A stretch of 41,500 nt of DNA from assembly GCF_000423845.1 (NCBI RefSeq), contig NZ_AUIT01000011.1, positions 12,919 through 54,418 of the forward strand, read 5' to 3'. The translations under genes and the position numbers were made by a program. The notes under the pieces were generated by a model, which made no database searches, had not been told where the DNA came from, and worked only from the letters and a program-made list of their open reading frames with translations. Source of the stretch: Thermodesulfobacterium hveragerdense DSM 12571 (GTDB taxonomy: Bacteria > Desulfobacterota > Thermodesulfobacteria > Thermodesulfobacteriales > Thermodesulfobacteriaceae). Below are positions 23,675-33,114 of the stretch, one piece after another (position 1 is the first letter of the stretch; every line of letters begins with the position of its first letter).

Positions 23675-24797
23675 CCTTAGCCTTTACGATCTCAACCACG
23701 ATTTGGGTGGCTTTTACCAGATCTTTTACCTTGATGAACTCTTCTGTGGTATGAACCTTTTGCATCCCAGTACCTAAAATTACCGCTTTTTTCCCTCTCT
23801 CGTTAAAAATGTTAGCGTCTGACCCTCCCTCCTTTTTTATAAAGGAAAAACTTATTCCTAACCTTTCCCCAGCTTGTTTTATAGGTTGCAAAATAGGGTC
23901 ATCAGGAGAGATAAAAAAAGCTTGATATAGTTTTTCAAACCTTACAGAAACCTTAGGTAAACCCTCTATTCTTGATTGATAACTTTTTTCTATTTTTACA
24001 CCAAGGTCTTCTATCTGTTGGATCATACTTTCTAAGGTTTTTGCGTTATGACTTCTTATCTCTCCTTCTGCCTCTGCACTTTCTGGTACGATGTTAACGT
24101 ATTTACCCCCTGAGATAATACCTATGTTCATCGTACTTTCTTGGTCTATTCTTCCGGGATTTAACTCAGTTATCAGTTTTGATAATACGTGGATAGCATT
24201 TACCCCTTTTTCTGGCTCAAGCCCTGCATGGGCAGCTTTTCCTTTAACCTTAATCTTAAACTTGTAAGAAGACGGGGCACCGATGGTTACTACCTCTGGA
24301 TTTTCACTGTCTAAAACATATCCTTCTTTAGCATCTATCAATTCTAAATCAAGAACCTTAGCCCCTAACAACCCTATCTCTTCGCAGGTGGTAAAAATAA
24401 ACTCTAAAGGTGGATGAGGGAATCGATTTTCTCTAAGAATTTTAGCTAATTCTACCAGTACAGCTATACCTGATTTATCGTCAGCTCCGAGGATGGTCCT
24501 CCCGTCAGTTTTAAAAACCCCGTTTTCAAAAATAATCTTAGGATTTTCACAAGGTCCTACTGTATCAAGGTGAGCACAAAAAAATATAGGAGGAGCTGGG
24601 ATCATTCCAGGGATTTTAACTATAAGATTTCCTACCTCTGAACCGGTATTTTCTGCAGACTTATCAAAAAAACAACGATACCCAAGGGCCTCAAAGATGT
24701 CTGCCAGATAATGAGCAAGTTTTCCCTCTTTTTTCGAAGGACTTTCTATAGAGAGAAGGGTTTGAAATTCTAAAACTAATCTATCTATATCGATCAT
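23658..24797 (-). CDS. M20-family metallopeptidase (peptidase T-like)
   Basis: This 379-residue enzyme fits the M20/M25/M40 peptidases that trim small peptides. Metal-ligand motifs are FFCAHLDTVGP (His and Asp), LGADDKSG (bridging Asp), TTCEEIGLLGA (catalytic Glu pair) and VLDSE (Asp). A dimerisation domain follows VKGKAAHAGLEPEKGVNA. The GADDKSG and CEEIGL pattern suggests tripeptidase/PepT-like members rather than ArgE or DapE. The length is normal. Its ATG shares a base with the stop codon of the acylphosphatase gene (TAATG), so translation is coupled. Confidence 0.87.
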   Translation of the reverse strand: MIDIDRLVLEFQTLLSIESPSKKEGKLAHYLADIFEALGYRCFFDKSAENTGSEVGNLIVKIPGMIPAPPIFFCAHLDTVGPCENPKIIFENGVFKTDGRTILGADDKSGIAVLVELAKILRENRFPHPPLEFIFTTCEEIGLLGAKVLDLELIDAKEGYVLDSENPEVVTIGAPSSYKFKIKVKGKAAHAGLEPEKGVNAIHVLSKLITELNPGRIDQESTMNIGIISGGKYVNIVPESAEAEGEIRSHNAKTLESMIQQIEDLGVKIEKSYQSRIEGLPKVSVRFEKLYQAFFISPDDPILQPIKQAGERLGISFSFIKKEGGSDANIFNERGKKAVILGTGMQKVHTTEEFIKVKDLVKATQIVVEIVKAKGEAFK

Positions 24798-25069
24798 TAA
24801 CGTCTTATCCTAAAGTCGTTAAATTCACCTTTATAAGGTTCTTCTATCACCTCTACGTGAGTCACCTTAGCATAAGGGGAGCCTCGATGACACCATGCTA
24901 CCATCTTATCAACTGCCTCATCTTCGCCTTCAAACACCGCCTCAACCCTTCCGTCAGGAAGGTTTCTCACCCAACCTTTCACCCCAAGTCTTAAAGCTTC
25001 TTCTTCTGTATAGGCTCTAAAATAAACTCCTTGTACCTTACCAGAGATATAAACATGTACCCTTTTCAT
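24797..25069 (-). CDS. acyP: acylphosphatase
   Basis: This 90-residue enzyme hydrolyses acyl phosphates. The active-site loop GKVQGVYFRAYTEEEA is intact, with the phosphate-binding Arg at residue 18, and GWVRNLPDGRVEAVFEGE provides the catalytic Asn and the second family signature. The length is typical. It is preceded by a 91-base gap after the large PDZ gene and is coupled to the peptidase gene. Its biological role in bacteria is poorly known. Confidence 0.94.
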   Translation of the reverse strand: MKRVHVYISGKVQGVYFRAYTEEEALRLGVKGWVRNLPDGRVEAVFEGEDEAVDKMVAWCHRGSPYAKVTHVEVIEEPYKGEFNDFRIRR

Positions 25070-25160
25070 AAGGGCTCCACATAAATCTTTAGTTATTTTT
25101 AGAAATATAATAAACCTTCAACAAAAGTCAAGGTTAAAGGGGGCTTTCGCATAATCTAAC

Positions 25161-28100
25161 TTATAGCTGAAGGGTTTCTTTAGCTTTAGCAAGTTTTTCC
25201 AACTCCTCTTCTATTTCCTTTATACGCTTTATAGTCTTAGCCATATATTCTTTTTGTATAGCTACAGCCTTAAAGTATAGATCTAAGTTCTTTTCAAACT
25301 CTTTCATCTTCTTCCAATAGATAAAGATCGTGGTTACATCATACCCAGTATTAACCAAATGATATAAAGTTTTGGTCAATTTTTTGGTGTAATCTCCTAT
25401 ACCAGGAAGGGCATTTACTGCTTTAACCAATCCTTCTGCTATATCTTCCCAGGTTTTGGGATCCATCGAGGCCCAATCTGTAAAATCTTTAGTATCTAAA
25501 AGTTGTTGAAATTTTTCAATTTCTTTCAACCGATCTGGATATTTAGAAAATTCATATTTTATATTTTCAAAAATGTTTTCCTGCATTATATCTAACATAA
25601 TTTCTTTAAACCTTGCTTCACTGCTTGAAATAGCCCTTTCAGTCTTTTCCCTCCAACTCTCAAACTCTTTAGTATTTTCCATGATAATCTTGGTTAACTG
25701 GTCTAAGTTGATTTTTGCAAGCTCAAGTTGATGTCTTAGGTCTGTCAACTCTTCTCTAAGTTTACGCTCATCAGATAAAAGACCTTCTTTTTTGACTTTT
25801 TTATCCTTTTCAGTCTTAGGTTTTAAATCCTCAGGTTTAGACTTTAAAGCTGCTAAATCTATGAAAAAAGGTTTTTTGGGGTTTAATTGAACCAATTCCT
25901 GTTCTATTCTCTTGTAATCTAACGGGTTCTTCCTATAAATGTTTAAAAGTTCGTTAAGTTTTTGCAAAGACTCTTTTATCTTAACTTCTTTAACCTTAGC
26001 CTCAGTTAAAATTTGCTGGTATTTCTCTGGGTCAACGTCTTTATAACTTTCTGCCACCTTTAAATCTTTTTTTAATTTTACATATTCATCAAGATTAACC
26101 ACTACGACTTCTAAAGTTTTTTGAGTAAAGACCCCTTGAGAGCCTGCTGGTAAAGAACTAAGTTTAGGACTAACTGTGGGAGGTATTTTCACCCCCAAGC
26201 TCCCAAGGTCGATATGACCAACCATAGCTTGAGCACTTTTTTCAGCAAGGGCTCTGGCAGCCTCAAGGTCGCCTGCAAGGGCTGAAACTACAGCCTTTTC
26301 GGCTAAATCTGAGCTTGCTACCAGCTGATGAAGTGCATCTTTGGTTTCTATATACTTTCCCTGTATCCAGACATTACTTTTTTCAGTATAGTCTACCCCT
26401 CCTCCATGGTTTTCAACAAAAAAGGAAAAAGTATCACTTGTTTTTGAAAAATAAAAGGTGGCTACAGTAGTTCCAGTAACCCCATCAAGGCTTTCTAATT
26501 CTACTTTTTGATAATGCGGTATGGTTACCTTAAGACCATTGGCATGAATCCATCTGGCTAAAGCTATTATCTTCTGAACCTCCCGCATAGTATGAAGAGA
26601 AGGAAATGTCTGAGCAAATTCTTCGTATCTTCCTGTTAACGTTTGTGAAAATTCTTTTAAGATCTCATTATACCAAGAAGGCATCCCTGAAGATAGACTT
26701 TCACTACCGATTTTAACCTCAGATTTCCCAAAATAAATCGCTGATTTATCTTGACTAACCTTTAACTCAACTCTCCCAGGAAAAAGCCAGTATCTATCAA
26801 AACCACTTTGCATCATCTGAAACTCTCTGCCTTTTCCCTTTTCCTCAGCTTTTTTACTAAGATAAACCACAAAAGGATCAAAATCTTTAAAAGTCGCTGT
26901 CTCAAGGTTTAGTGTGGTTAGATATTTTAAAGTATAGTCTGCATAAAAGAAAATTTTAGCCATATATGTGTCAGAGGGAAGGTTATGGTAAGTAGGCTTA
27001 ACTTCAATAGCCGGCAGTCTAAAACGCTTTTTTAAAAAAGTATCACTTAAAACAAGGTTATTTATTAGAAAATTTATAAGGAAATCTGATTGGATTTTTT
27101 CTACCCTTTTATTAGCAAATTCACTTAGTTCTAAGTCTATTTTTCCTGTTTTTGGGGCTCTTCTTAATAGATCATTTATGGTATGTTCGTCTACCCCAAT
27201 ACCTTTAAAAAGGTTTCCGTAAAAAAGAAATAGCAATCTACGAGTGGCTTCCCAATTATCTATCTGACCGGTATTAAACAAAGTCCTTATTTTTTCAAAC
27301 TCGTCTATAAGTCCCATTGTTTCGTAAACTTGTCTAAACCAGTGTCCTGCATTTTCCATACCATACGCTTCTGCAAACTTTTGAAATCCCCACCATTCAA
27401 CCACAGCCTGCCCATACTTCCCTTCGAACCCTAACGCCTTAAAGACTTTAATGAAAAAACTTTGTAGATTAAAATACTTCTCAAACTGTTCTTTGTTGTC
27501 AAACCTCCATTTTTTTGATTTTGGATCCCACCTAAGATAAGCATCCAATTCCTCTGGAGTTATAGAAAATTTTTTAAGCCTTGTTAAAAATATCTGCTTT
27601 TCTGGCAGCTGGTTATCAGCATATAAAATCTCTTTTAAAATACTTGACAACCAGTTAGTCCCATAACTGGGGTCTCTATTAACCCTTGAGATCTCTCTAT
27701 CAAAAATATTTTTTATCTCTTTTAACGCCCTTTCTGTGTTTAGGGTTGGGTCTAAAGAAAAAGATGGATAGGGATATTTCAAAGCCTCGTCTAATATCTG
27801 TAAATAAGGAAGGGCCCCTGTTTTATACCTGTCATCATAATGTCCAACAAACGTAATCTCTCCGGTGTTTTTATCGATAAAAACTGCGTCTAAAACGTTA
27901 ATCGAAAGGAGCTTGGTAGATAACCTATCTTTTTCAGAAACCTCTACTCTTTTGTTTGCCTTTTCTATCAACCTCTGACCTGAATAACTATCAGAAGAAA
28001 CCCTTTTAATTTCCTGAGGAGCTCTAACCATAATCCCTAAGTTTGGATTTTCCGGGAATACATGGATAGAAAGATTTAAAACTTTACCGTTTCTTAAAAC

Positions 28101-28379
28101 TGACATCACGATGTTGGGGTTGTTACCACTGAGAGTCCCTGATAAGACAAGAGTTTTTATGTTTTCTACAGAAACCGGCTGGTTGTTAATCGTTAAAATG
28201 ATATCTCCTGGGTTCAATCCTGCTTTAGCGGCTGGAGATCCAGTTACCACGTTGATTACATAAACCCCTTCAGTTTTTAACAATTCTGACCTTACCTCCC
28301 TCTTAGCCATAGACCATGATACAAAAATCAAGTTTATCAAGATTAGGAGAACCAAAACCCTGATCCCTATTTTAAACAT
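25161..28379 (-). CDS. large PDZ-domain envelope protein of unknown function
   Basis: This 1072-residue protein begins with a basic-hydrophobic signal peptide or anchor (residues 3-23, ending SWSMA). A PDZ domain follows at about 35-113, with GVYVINVVTGSPAAKAGLNP and GDIILTINNQPV. Residues 120-760 are an alpha/beta region with no motif I can name. It includes an SWYNEILKEFSQTLTGRYEE block resembling the DUF1598-type PDZ proteins of planctomycetes, a guess from memory. From about 790 to 940 it is Lys/Glu-rich coiled coil, with a possible further coiled coil at 1035-1068. No protease triad was found. It has its own leader with a small hairpin at 28390-28405 and may be a periplasmic scaffold. 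Confidence 0.6.
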   Translation of the reverse strand: MFKIGIRVLVLLILINLIFVSWSMAKREVRSELLKTEGVYVINVVTGSPAAKAGLNPGDIILTINNQPVSVENIKTLVLSGTLSGNNPNIVMSVLRNGKVLNLSIHVFPENPNLGIMVRAPQEIKRVSSDSYSGQRLIEKANKRVEVSEKDRLSTKLLSINVLDAVFIDKNTGEITFVGHYDDRYKTGALPYLQILDEALKYPYPSFSLDPTLNTERALKEIKNIFDREISRVNRDPSYGTNWLSSILKEILYADNQLPEKQIFLTRLKKFSITPEELDAYLRWDPKSKKWRFDNKEQFEKYFNLQSFFIKVFKALGFEGKYGQAVVEWWGFQKFAEAYGMENAGHWFRQVYETMGLIDEFEKIRTLFNTGQIDNWEATRRLLFLFYGNLFKGIGVDEHTINDLLRRAPKTGKIDLELSEFANKRVEKIQSDFLINFLINNLVLSDTFLKKRFRLPAIEVKPTYHNLPSDTYMAKIFFYADYTLKYLTTLNLETATFKDFDPFVVYLSKKAEEKGKGREFQMMQSGFDRYWLFPGRVELKVSQDKSAIYFGKSEVKIGSESLSSGMPSWYNEILKEFSQTLTGRYEEFAQTFPSLHTMREVQKIIALARWIHANGLKVTIPHYQKVELESLDGVTGTTVATFYFSKTSDTFSFFVENHGGGVDYTEKSNVWIQGKYIETKDALHQLVASSDLAEKAVVSALAGDLEAARALAEKSAQAMVGHIDLGSLGVKIPPTVSPKLSSLPAGSQGVFTQKTLEVVVVNLDEYVKLKKDLKVAESYKDVDPEKYQQILTEAKVKEVKIKESLQKLNELLNIYRKNPLDYKRIEQELVQLNPKKPFFIDLAALKSKPEDLKPKTEKDKKVKKEGLLSDERKLREELTDLRHQLELAKINLDQLTKIIMENTKEFESWREKTERAISSSEARFKEIMLDIMQENIFENIKYEFSKYPDRLKEIEKFQQLLDTKDFTDWASMDPKTWEDIAEGLVKAVNALPGIGDYTKKLTKTLYHLVNTGYDVTTIFIYWKKMKEFEKNLDLYFKAVAIQKEYMAKTIKRIKEIEEELEKLAKAKETLQL

Positions 28380-28577
28380 CTCTGCACCTCTCTATTTTAA
28401 TAGAGACCATAACAAACAGAATTGAAATCCCAAAATAAAAAACCTCACAAAAATATAATTAAAAACTTAAAAACTACATAAAATTATTTTTAATACATCT
28501 TAAAAATTTTTCAACATTAATTTAATGTTACTGCTAAAAAAAATTTTAGACAAGAGGGCGATGGACCACACTTAGGT

Positions 28578-28605
28578 TTGTATTTTTTCAAAAATCAGGT
28601 ATATT
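28578..28605 (+). promoter_or_regulatory. sigma70-like promoter of rpsO
   Basis: TTGTAT (28578-28583), a 16-base spacer and TATATT (28600-28605) precede rpsO. Transcription would start near 28612 and give a leader of about 63 bases. The rest of 28380-28577 between the divergent PDZ gene and this promoter is AT-rich and holds no ORF. Confidence 0.5.
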
Positions 28606-28616
28606 TAAGATAACTG

Positions 28617-28647
28617 CTTGGGGGTGGAATAAGCCTTCCCCAGGCTT
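28617..28647 (+). promoter_or_regulatory. structured rpsO leader with alternative hairpins
   Basis: Two hairpins compete. AAGCCT (28631-28636) pairs with AGGCTT (28642-28647) around a five-base loop, while CTTGGGG (28617-28623) can pair with CCCCAGG (28638-28644). They share the AGG, so only one can form. S15 controls its own translation through leader structures in several bacteria, and this could be the local version; that role is inference. Confidence 0.5.
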
Positions 28648-28674
28648 AAAAATACAAAAAGGAGGTTGAGTGTT

Positions 28675-28944
28675 ATGCCTTTAGACCCAGAGTTAAAACA
28701 AGAGATCATCCAAACTTTTCAGCGTCACCCCAACGACACAGGTTCTCCAGAGGTTCAGATTGCCTTGCTAACCGCAAGGATAAAACAACTGGAAGAACAC
28801 CTAAAAACCCATCGCAAAGACTTTCATTCAAGAAGAGGTCTTATGAAGCTGATCGGTCAGAGAAGGGCTCTTCTAAACTATCTTAAAAGAACAGATTTTA
28901 ACAGATATCAGGCTTTGCTTCAGAAAATAGGACTCAAAAAGTAA
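28675..28944 (+). CDS. rpsO: 30S ribosomal protein S15
   Basis: S15 binds 16S rRNA early in small-subunit assembly. The 89-residue protein shows the conserved [19 protein letters not shown] (residues 18-36), [14 protein letters not shown] and [12 protein letters not shown]. The start was placed at the ATG at 28675, nine bases after AAGGAGG, and not at an upstream TTG; this gives the exact family length. It is a single gene divergent from the PDZ gene and ends in a terminator shared with rpoC. pnp, its usual neighbour, is absent. Confidence 0.97.
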   Translation: MPLDPELKQEIIQTFQRHPNDTGSPEVQIALLTARIKQLEEHLKTHRKDFHSRRGLMKLIGQRRALLNYLKRTDFNRYQALLQKIGLKK

Positions 28945-28974
28945 ACTCAAAAATTCAATCCTTTTAAAAATAAT

Positions 28975-29009
28975 AAAAAAGGAGGGTTTTTTGGAACCCT
29001 CCCTTTTTT
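28975..29009. terminator. bidirectional rho-independent terminator between rpsO and rpoC
   Basis: A run of A (28975-28980) precedes the stem GGAGGGTT (28981-28988) and AACCCTCC (28995-29002), with a six-base loop, followed by six T (29004-29009). It therefore works in both directions for the convergent rpsO and rpoC transcripts. Confidence 0.9.
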
Positions 29010-29028
29010 ATTTAAAGTCTATTTGGTC

Positions 29029-32000
29029 TTACAGCCATCCTTTTTCTTCGTAAACGATCCTTCCTGTCCCTGCAGGAATTAACCTTCCGATGATTACGTT
29101 TTCTTTTAGTCCCTTTAGATAGTCTACCTTACCGGCGATAGAAGCCTCAGTAAGAACTCTCGTGGTTTCCTGGAAAGAAGCAGCAGACAACCAAGAATCA
29201 GTGAGTAAGGCCACTTTTGTGATACCAAGGATTACAGGTTCAGCTACTGCTGGCTTTCCTCCAGTAGCTATGATCTTTTCGTTTTCCTCCTCAAATCTAA
29301 CTTTATCCACATACTCACCGATCATAAAGTTGGTATCACCTGGGTCTTTTATCTTAACCTTTTTAAGCATCTGTTTTACGATAACCTCAAAGTGTTTGTC
29401 GTTTATCTTAACACCCTGAAGCCTGTAAACTTCCTGAATCTCTTCAACCAAGAACCTTGCAACCCCTTTAACTCCTTTAACCTTTAAGATATCATGAGGA
29501 TTAGGAGAACCCTCTACCAGAGGATCTCCAGCTTTAACCACATCGCCTTCTCTTACCAAGATGTGTTTACCTTTAGAAATATAATACTCTAAAGGTTCTC
29601 CTACCTCAGGTTGAATAACAACCTTTTTCTTACCTCTGGCTTCTTTTTCAAACACCACCGTTCCATCGATTTCAGTGATGGTGGCATACTCTTTAGGTTT
29701 ACGTGCTTCAAATAAATCGGTAACTTTTGGAAGACCTCCGGTGATGTCTTTGGCTTTCAAAGTTTCTCGAGGAATTCTTGCGATGATATCTCCTGCCTTT
29801 ACCATATCTCCTTCCTGAACGCTAATAATAGCTCCTACCGGTAGTTCATATCTGGCCTTACCTCTCCCATCTGGAAGGTCGATGGTTCTTCCTTTCTCAT
29901 CTTTGATAGAAATCCTTGGTCTATAATCGGTAAGTTTATAGTCTCTTACTATGATACTTGCTCTACCGGTGGTTACGTCAATCTTTTCATCAACAGTTAC
30001 TCCGTCTATGATATCTCCAAACTTTACCCTTCCAGAGACTTCAGCGATGATAGGTGTGGTATAAGGATCCCATTCTACCAAAAGGTCTCCAGGTTTTACC
30101 TCCTCTCCTTCTTCTACTTTAATCTTGGCACCATAGGTGACTGGATATTTTTCCAAAACCCTACCGTCAGGAGCAACGATAGCCACCTCTCCCTGTCTGT
30201 TTAAAGCAACTAAACTACCGTCTTCCCTTCTAACCAGTCTTAAATTTAAAAACTTTATCAAACCTCTTGACTGAGCTCTGTGTTCACTTTGTTCTAAAGC
30301 CTTACCTACAGCACCTCCAATGTGGAAGGTTCTCATCGTAAGCTGAGTTCCAGGTTCTCCGATAGACTGCGCAGCAATAATCCCTACGGCTTCTCCTATT
30401 TCCACCAACTTTCCAGTAGCAAGGTCTCTTCCATAACACTTTCTACAAACTCCATGCTTTGCCTCACAGGTAAGAACAGACCTTATCATAACCTTCTCTA
30501 TCCCTGCTTCTTTAAGCTTTTTAACCCCTTCTTCGTCTATTTCTTGATTAGCTTCTATCAATACCTCTCCTGTAATAGGGTCTAAAATATCTTCTAAGGC
30601 AACCCTTCCCAAAACCCTATCCCAAACAGGTTCGATAATCTCACCTGCCTCGATAAGATGACCTACTTCTATACCATCTATGGTTCCACAATCTTCTTCA
30701 GTTACCACACAGTCTTGAGCAACGTCTACCAATTTTCTTGTTAAATATCCGGCATTAGCGGTTTTTAACGCTGTGTCTGCAAGTCCTTTACGGGCTCCAT
30801 GGGTAGACACAAAGTATTCCAACACCGAAAGCCCTTCTCTGAAGTTGCTTTTAATCGGGGTTTCAATGATTTCTCCCGAGGGCTTAGCCATCAAACCTCT
30901 CATACCAGCAAGCTGTCTTATCTGATCTTTAGAACCACGAGCTCCAGAAAAAGCCATTATGTAGACTGGGTTAAAGCTGGGTCCTATCACTTTCTCTCCG
31001 TCAGGCCCGATGTATTCTCTGATTTCCATCTCCTTAATCATCTCTTCAGTAACACGTTCAGTAGCATTAGACCATATATCTATTGCCTTGTTATAACGTT
31101 CGCTCTCAGTGATCAAACCTTCTCTATACTGCTCCCAGATCTCCGCAATCTTTCTATCTGCCTCAGCTAAAATTTCTGTTTTTTTCTTAGGAATGGTGAG
31201 GTAATCTACTGAAATAGAAAGGGAGGCTTCAGTAGCTTTTGTAAAACCCAAATCTTTTAATCTATCTGCAAATATAACCGTCTTTTTAAGTCCTGCTCTA
31301 CGATAAGAAATATCTATCAATTTTTGAAGCTCTTTTTTGGTTAAAGGTTTATTGTATTCTTCAAACGGAATTTCTTCAGGAACGATGGTCGAAAACAGCA
31401 CTCTCCCCACCGTTGTATCTACAAGTTTGCCATCAATTCTTACCTTTACCTTAGCCTGTAGATGGACAGCTCCTGTCTGATAAGCAAGGATCACCTCATC
31501 TTTATCTCTAAAAACTTTACCTTCTCCCTTAGCAAAAGGACGTTCTAACGTCATGTAGTAAATACCTAAAACCATGTCTTGGGTAGGATAAACTACAGGA
31601 ATACCGTTTGCAGGAAGGAGGATGTTGTTGGTTGAAAGAATAAGAACTCTATTTTCTATCTGCGCCTCTACTGAAAGGGGAACGTGGACAGCCATCTGGT
31701 CTCCGTCAAAGTCAGCGTTATAAGCTACACAGACCAGTGGATGTAGCTGGATAGCCTTGGTATCTATCAACACCGGTTCAAAAGCCTGAATACCTAACCT
31801 GTGCAAGGTAGGGGCACGGTTTAACATAACCGGATATTCTTTTACGATCTCATCAAGGGCATCCCAAACCGCAGGGTGTTCCTCTTCTACCAACCTTTTA
31901 GCGGTTTTGATGTTGGTAGCATATCCATGCTTTTCTAACCAACCATAAATATAGGGTTTAAAAAGTTCCAAGGCCATTTTCTTAGGCAAACCACACTGAT

Positions 32001-33090
32001 ACATCCTTAACTCAGGGCCTGCTGTAATAACAGACCTACCTGAAAAATCCACTCTTTTACCCAAAAGATTCTGTCTAAACCTACCTTGTTTACCCTTAAG
32101 GATATCAGAAAGACTTTTTAAAGGCCTTCTGTTAGGCCCCATCACAGGACGCCCTCTTCTACCGTTATCAAAAAGGGCATCAACAGCCTCTTGTAACATC
32201 CTTTTTTCGTTTTTTAAAATAATTTCAGGGGCATCAAGGTCTATCAACTTTTTAAGTCTCACGTTACGGTTGATAACCCTTCTATAAAGGTCGTTTAAGT
32301 CTGAGGTAGCAAACCTACCCCCCTCTAAAGGAACTAAAGGTCTCAATTCAGGAGGAATAACAGGTATAACCTTTAAAATCATCCATTCAGGTTTATTACC
32401 TGACTGTTTAAATGCCCTGGCTATCTGAAGCCTTTTGCCAAGTTTCTTTTTACGAGCCTCGCTGTGGGTGGTTTGAAGTTCTATCTGGATGTCCTGAATA
32501 AGTTTGTCAAGGTCTATATTTCTTAAAAGTTCATAAATAGCCGAAGCCCCTGTATCAGCTATTATCTGGTCTCCATACATCTCTCTTAAGGTGTAGTATT
32601 TATCTTCGGTAAGAATGGTGCCCACAGGAAATTCTTCAACCTGGCTTTCTATAACTACATATCTTTCTAAATAAAGAATAGACTCTACTTCTTTAAGGGT
32701 CATGTTGAGTAAAATACCTATTTTCGAGGGAATACTCCTTAGATACCAAATATGAGCTACCGGTGCAGCCAACTCAATATGTCCCATCCTCTCTCTTCTA
32801 ACCTTGCTCTGGATAACCTCAACCCCGCACTTCTCACAGATAACTCCTCTATGTTTCATCCCACGATATTTACCACAGATACATTCATAATCCCTAACAG
32901 GACCAAAAATTTTAGCACAAAATAGACCATCCTTTTCAGGCCTCAAAGTCCTATAGTTAATCGTCTCCGGTTTTTTAACCTCTCCGTAACTCCATTCTCT
33001 TATCTTTTCAGGAGAGGCTAACCCTATCTTTAATGCCTTTATTTTCATCACATCCTTAGGTTTTTCTAAAATAGAAAGGAGTTCTTTCAT
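29029..33090 (-). CDS. rpoC: RNA polymerase beta' subunit
   Basis: This 1353-residue subunit carries the polymerase catalytic magnesium. The first zinc site uses Cys70, Cys72, Cys85 and Cys88 ([10 protein letters not shown], then CEKCG). The catalytic loop [12 protein letters not shown] is at about residues 456-467. A second zinc site lies around [13 protein letters not shown], and trigger-loop residues are in [25 protein letters not shown]. Just before the second zinc site (about 830-866) lies a module closely similar to two in RpoB. It begins 24 bases after rpoB and ends at a strong terminator, without the rpsL-rpsG-fusA genes that often follow. Confidence 0.98.
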   Translation of the reverse strand: MKELLSILEKPKDVMKIKALKIGLASPEKIREWSYGEVKKPETINYRTLRPEKDGLFCAKIFGPVRDYECICGKYRGMKHRGVICEKCGVEVIQSKVRRERMGHIELAAPVAHIWYLRSIPSKIGILLNMTLKEVESILYLERYVVIESQVEEFPVGTILTEDKYYTLREMYGDQIIADTGASAIYELLRNIDLDKLIQDIQIELQTTHSEARKKKLGKRLQIARAFKQSGNKPEWMILKVIPVIPPELRPLVPLEGGRFATSDLNDLYRRVINRNVRLKKLIDLDAPEIILKNEKRMLQEAVDALFDNGRRGRPVMGPNRRPLKSLSDILKGKQGRFRQNLLGKRVDFSGRSVITAGPELRMYQCGLPKKMALELFKPYIYGWLEKHGYATNIKTAKRLVEEEHPAVWDALDEIVKEYPVMLNRAPTLHRLGIQAFEPVLIDTKAIQLHPLVCVAYNADFDGDQMAVHVPLSVEAQIENRVLILSTNNILLPANGIPVVYPTQDMVLGIYYMTLERPFAKGEGKVFRDKDEVILAYQTGAVHLQAKVKVRIDGKLVDTTVGRVLFSTIVPEEIPFEEYNKPLTKKELQKLIDISYRRAGLKKTVIFADRLKDLGFTKATEASLSISVDYLTIPKKKTEILAEADRKIAEIWEQYREGLITESERYNKAIDIWSNATERVTEEMIKEMEIREYIGPDGEKVIGPSFNPVYIMAFSGARGSKDQIRQLAGMRGLMAKPSGEIIETPIKSNFREGLSVLEYFVSTHGARKGLADTALKTANAGYLTRKLVDVAQDCVVTEEDCGTIDGIEVGHLIEAGEIIEPVWDRVLGRVALEDILDPITGEVLIEANQEIDEEGVKKLKEAGIEKVMIRSVLTCEAKHGVCRKCYGRDLATGKLVEIGEAVGIIAAQSIGEPGTQLTMRTFHIGGAVGKALEQSEHRAQSRGLIKFLNLRLVRREDGSLVALNRQGEVAIVAPDGRVLEKYPVTYGAKIKVEEGEEVKPGDLLVEWDPYTTPIIAEVSGRVKFGDIIDGVTVDEKIDVTTGRASIIVRDYKLTDYRPRISIKDEKGRTIDLPDGRGKARYELPVGAIISVQEGDMVKAGDIIARIPRETLKAKDITGGLPKVTDLFEARKPKEYATITEIDGTVVFEKEARGKKKVVIQPEVGEPLEYYISKGKHILVREGDVVKAGDPLVEGSPNPHDILKVKGVKGVARFLVEEIQEVYRLQGVKINDKHFEVIVKQMLKKVKIKDPGDTNFMIGEYVDKVRFEEENEKIIATGGKPAVAEPVILGITKVALLTDSWLSAASFQETTRVLTEASIAGKVDYLKGLKENVIIGRLIPAGTGRIVYEEKGWL

Positions 33091-33114
33091 TATATAAACA
33101 CCCCCTTTGTTTTT

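Noticed and set aside
28666..28674. TTG start for rpsO three codons upstream
   Set aside because: It leaves no room for the Shine-Dalgarno sequence; the ATG at 28675 gives the normal S15 length.
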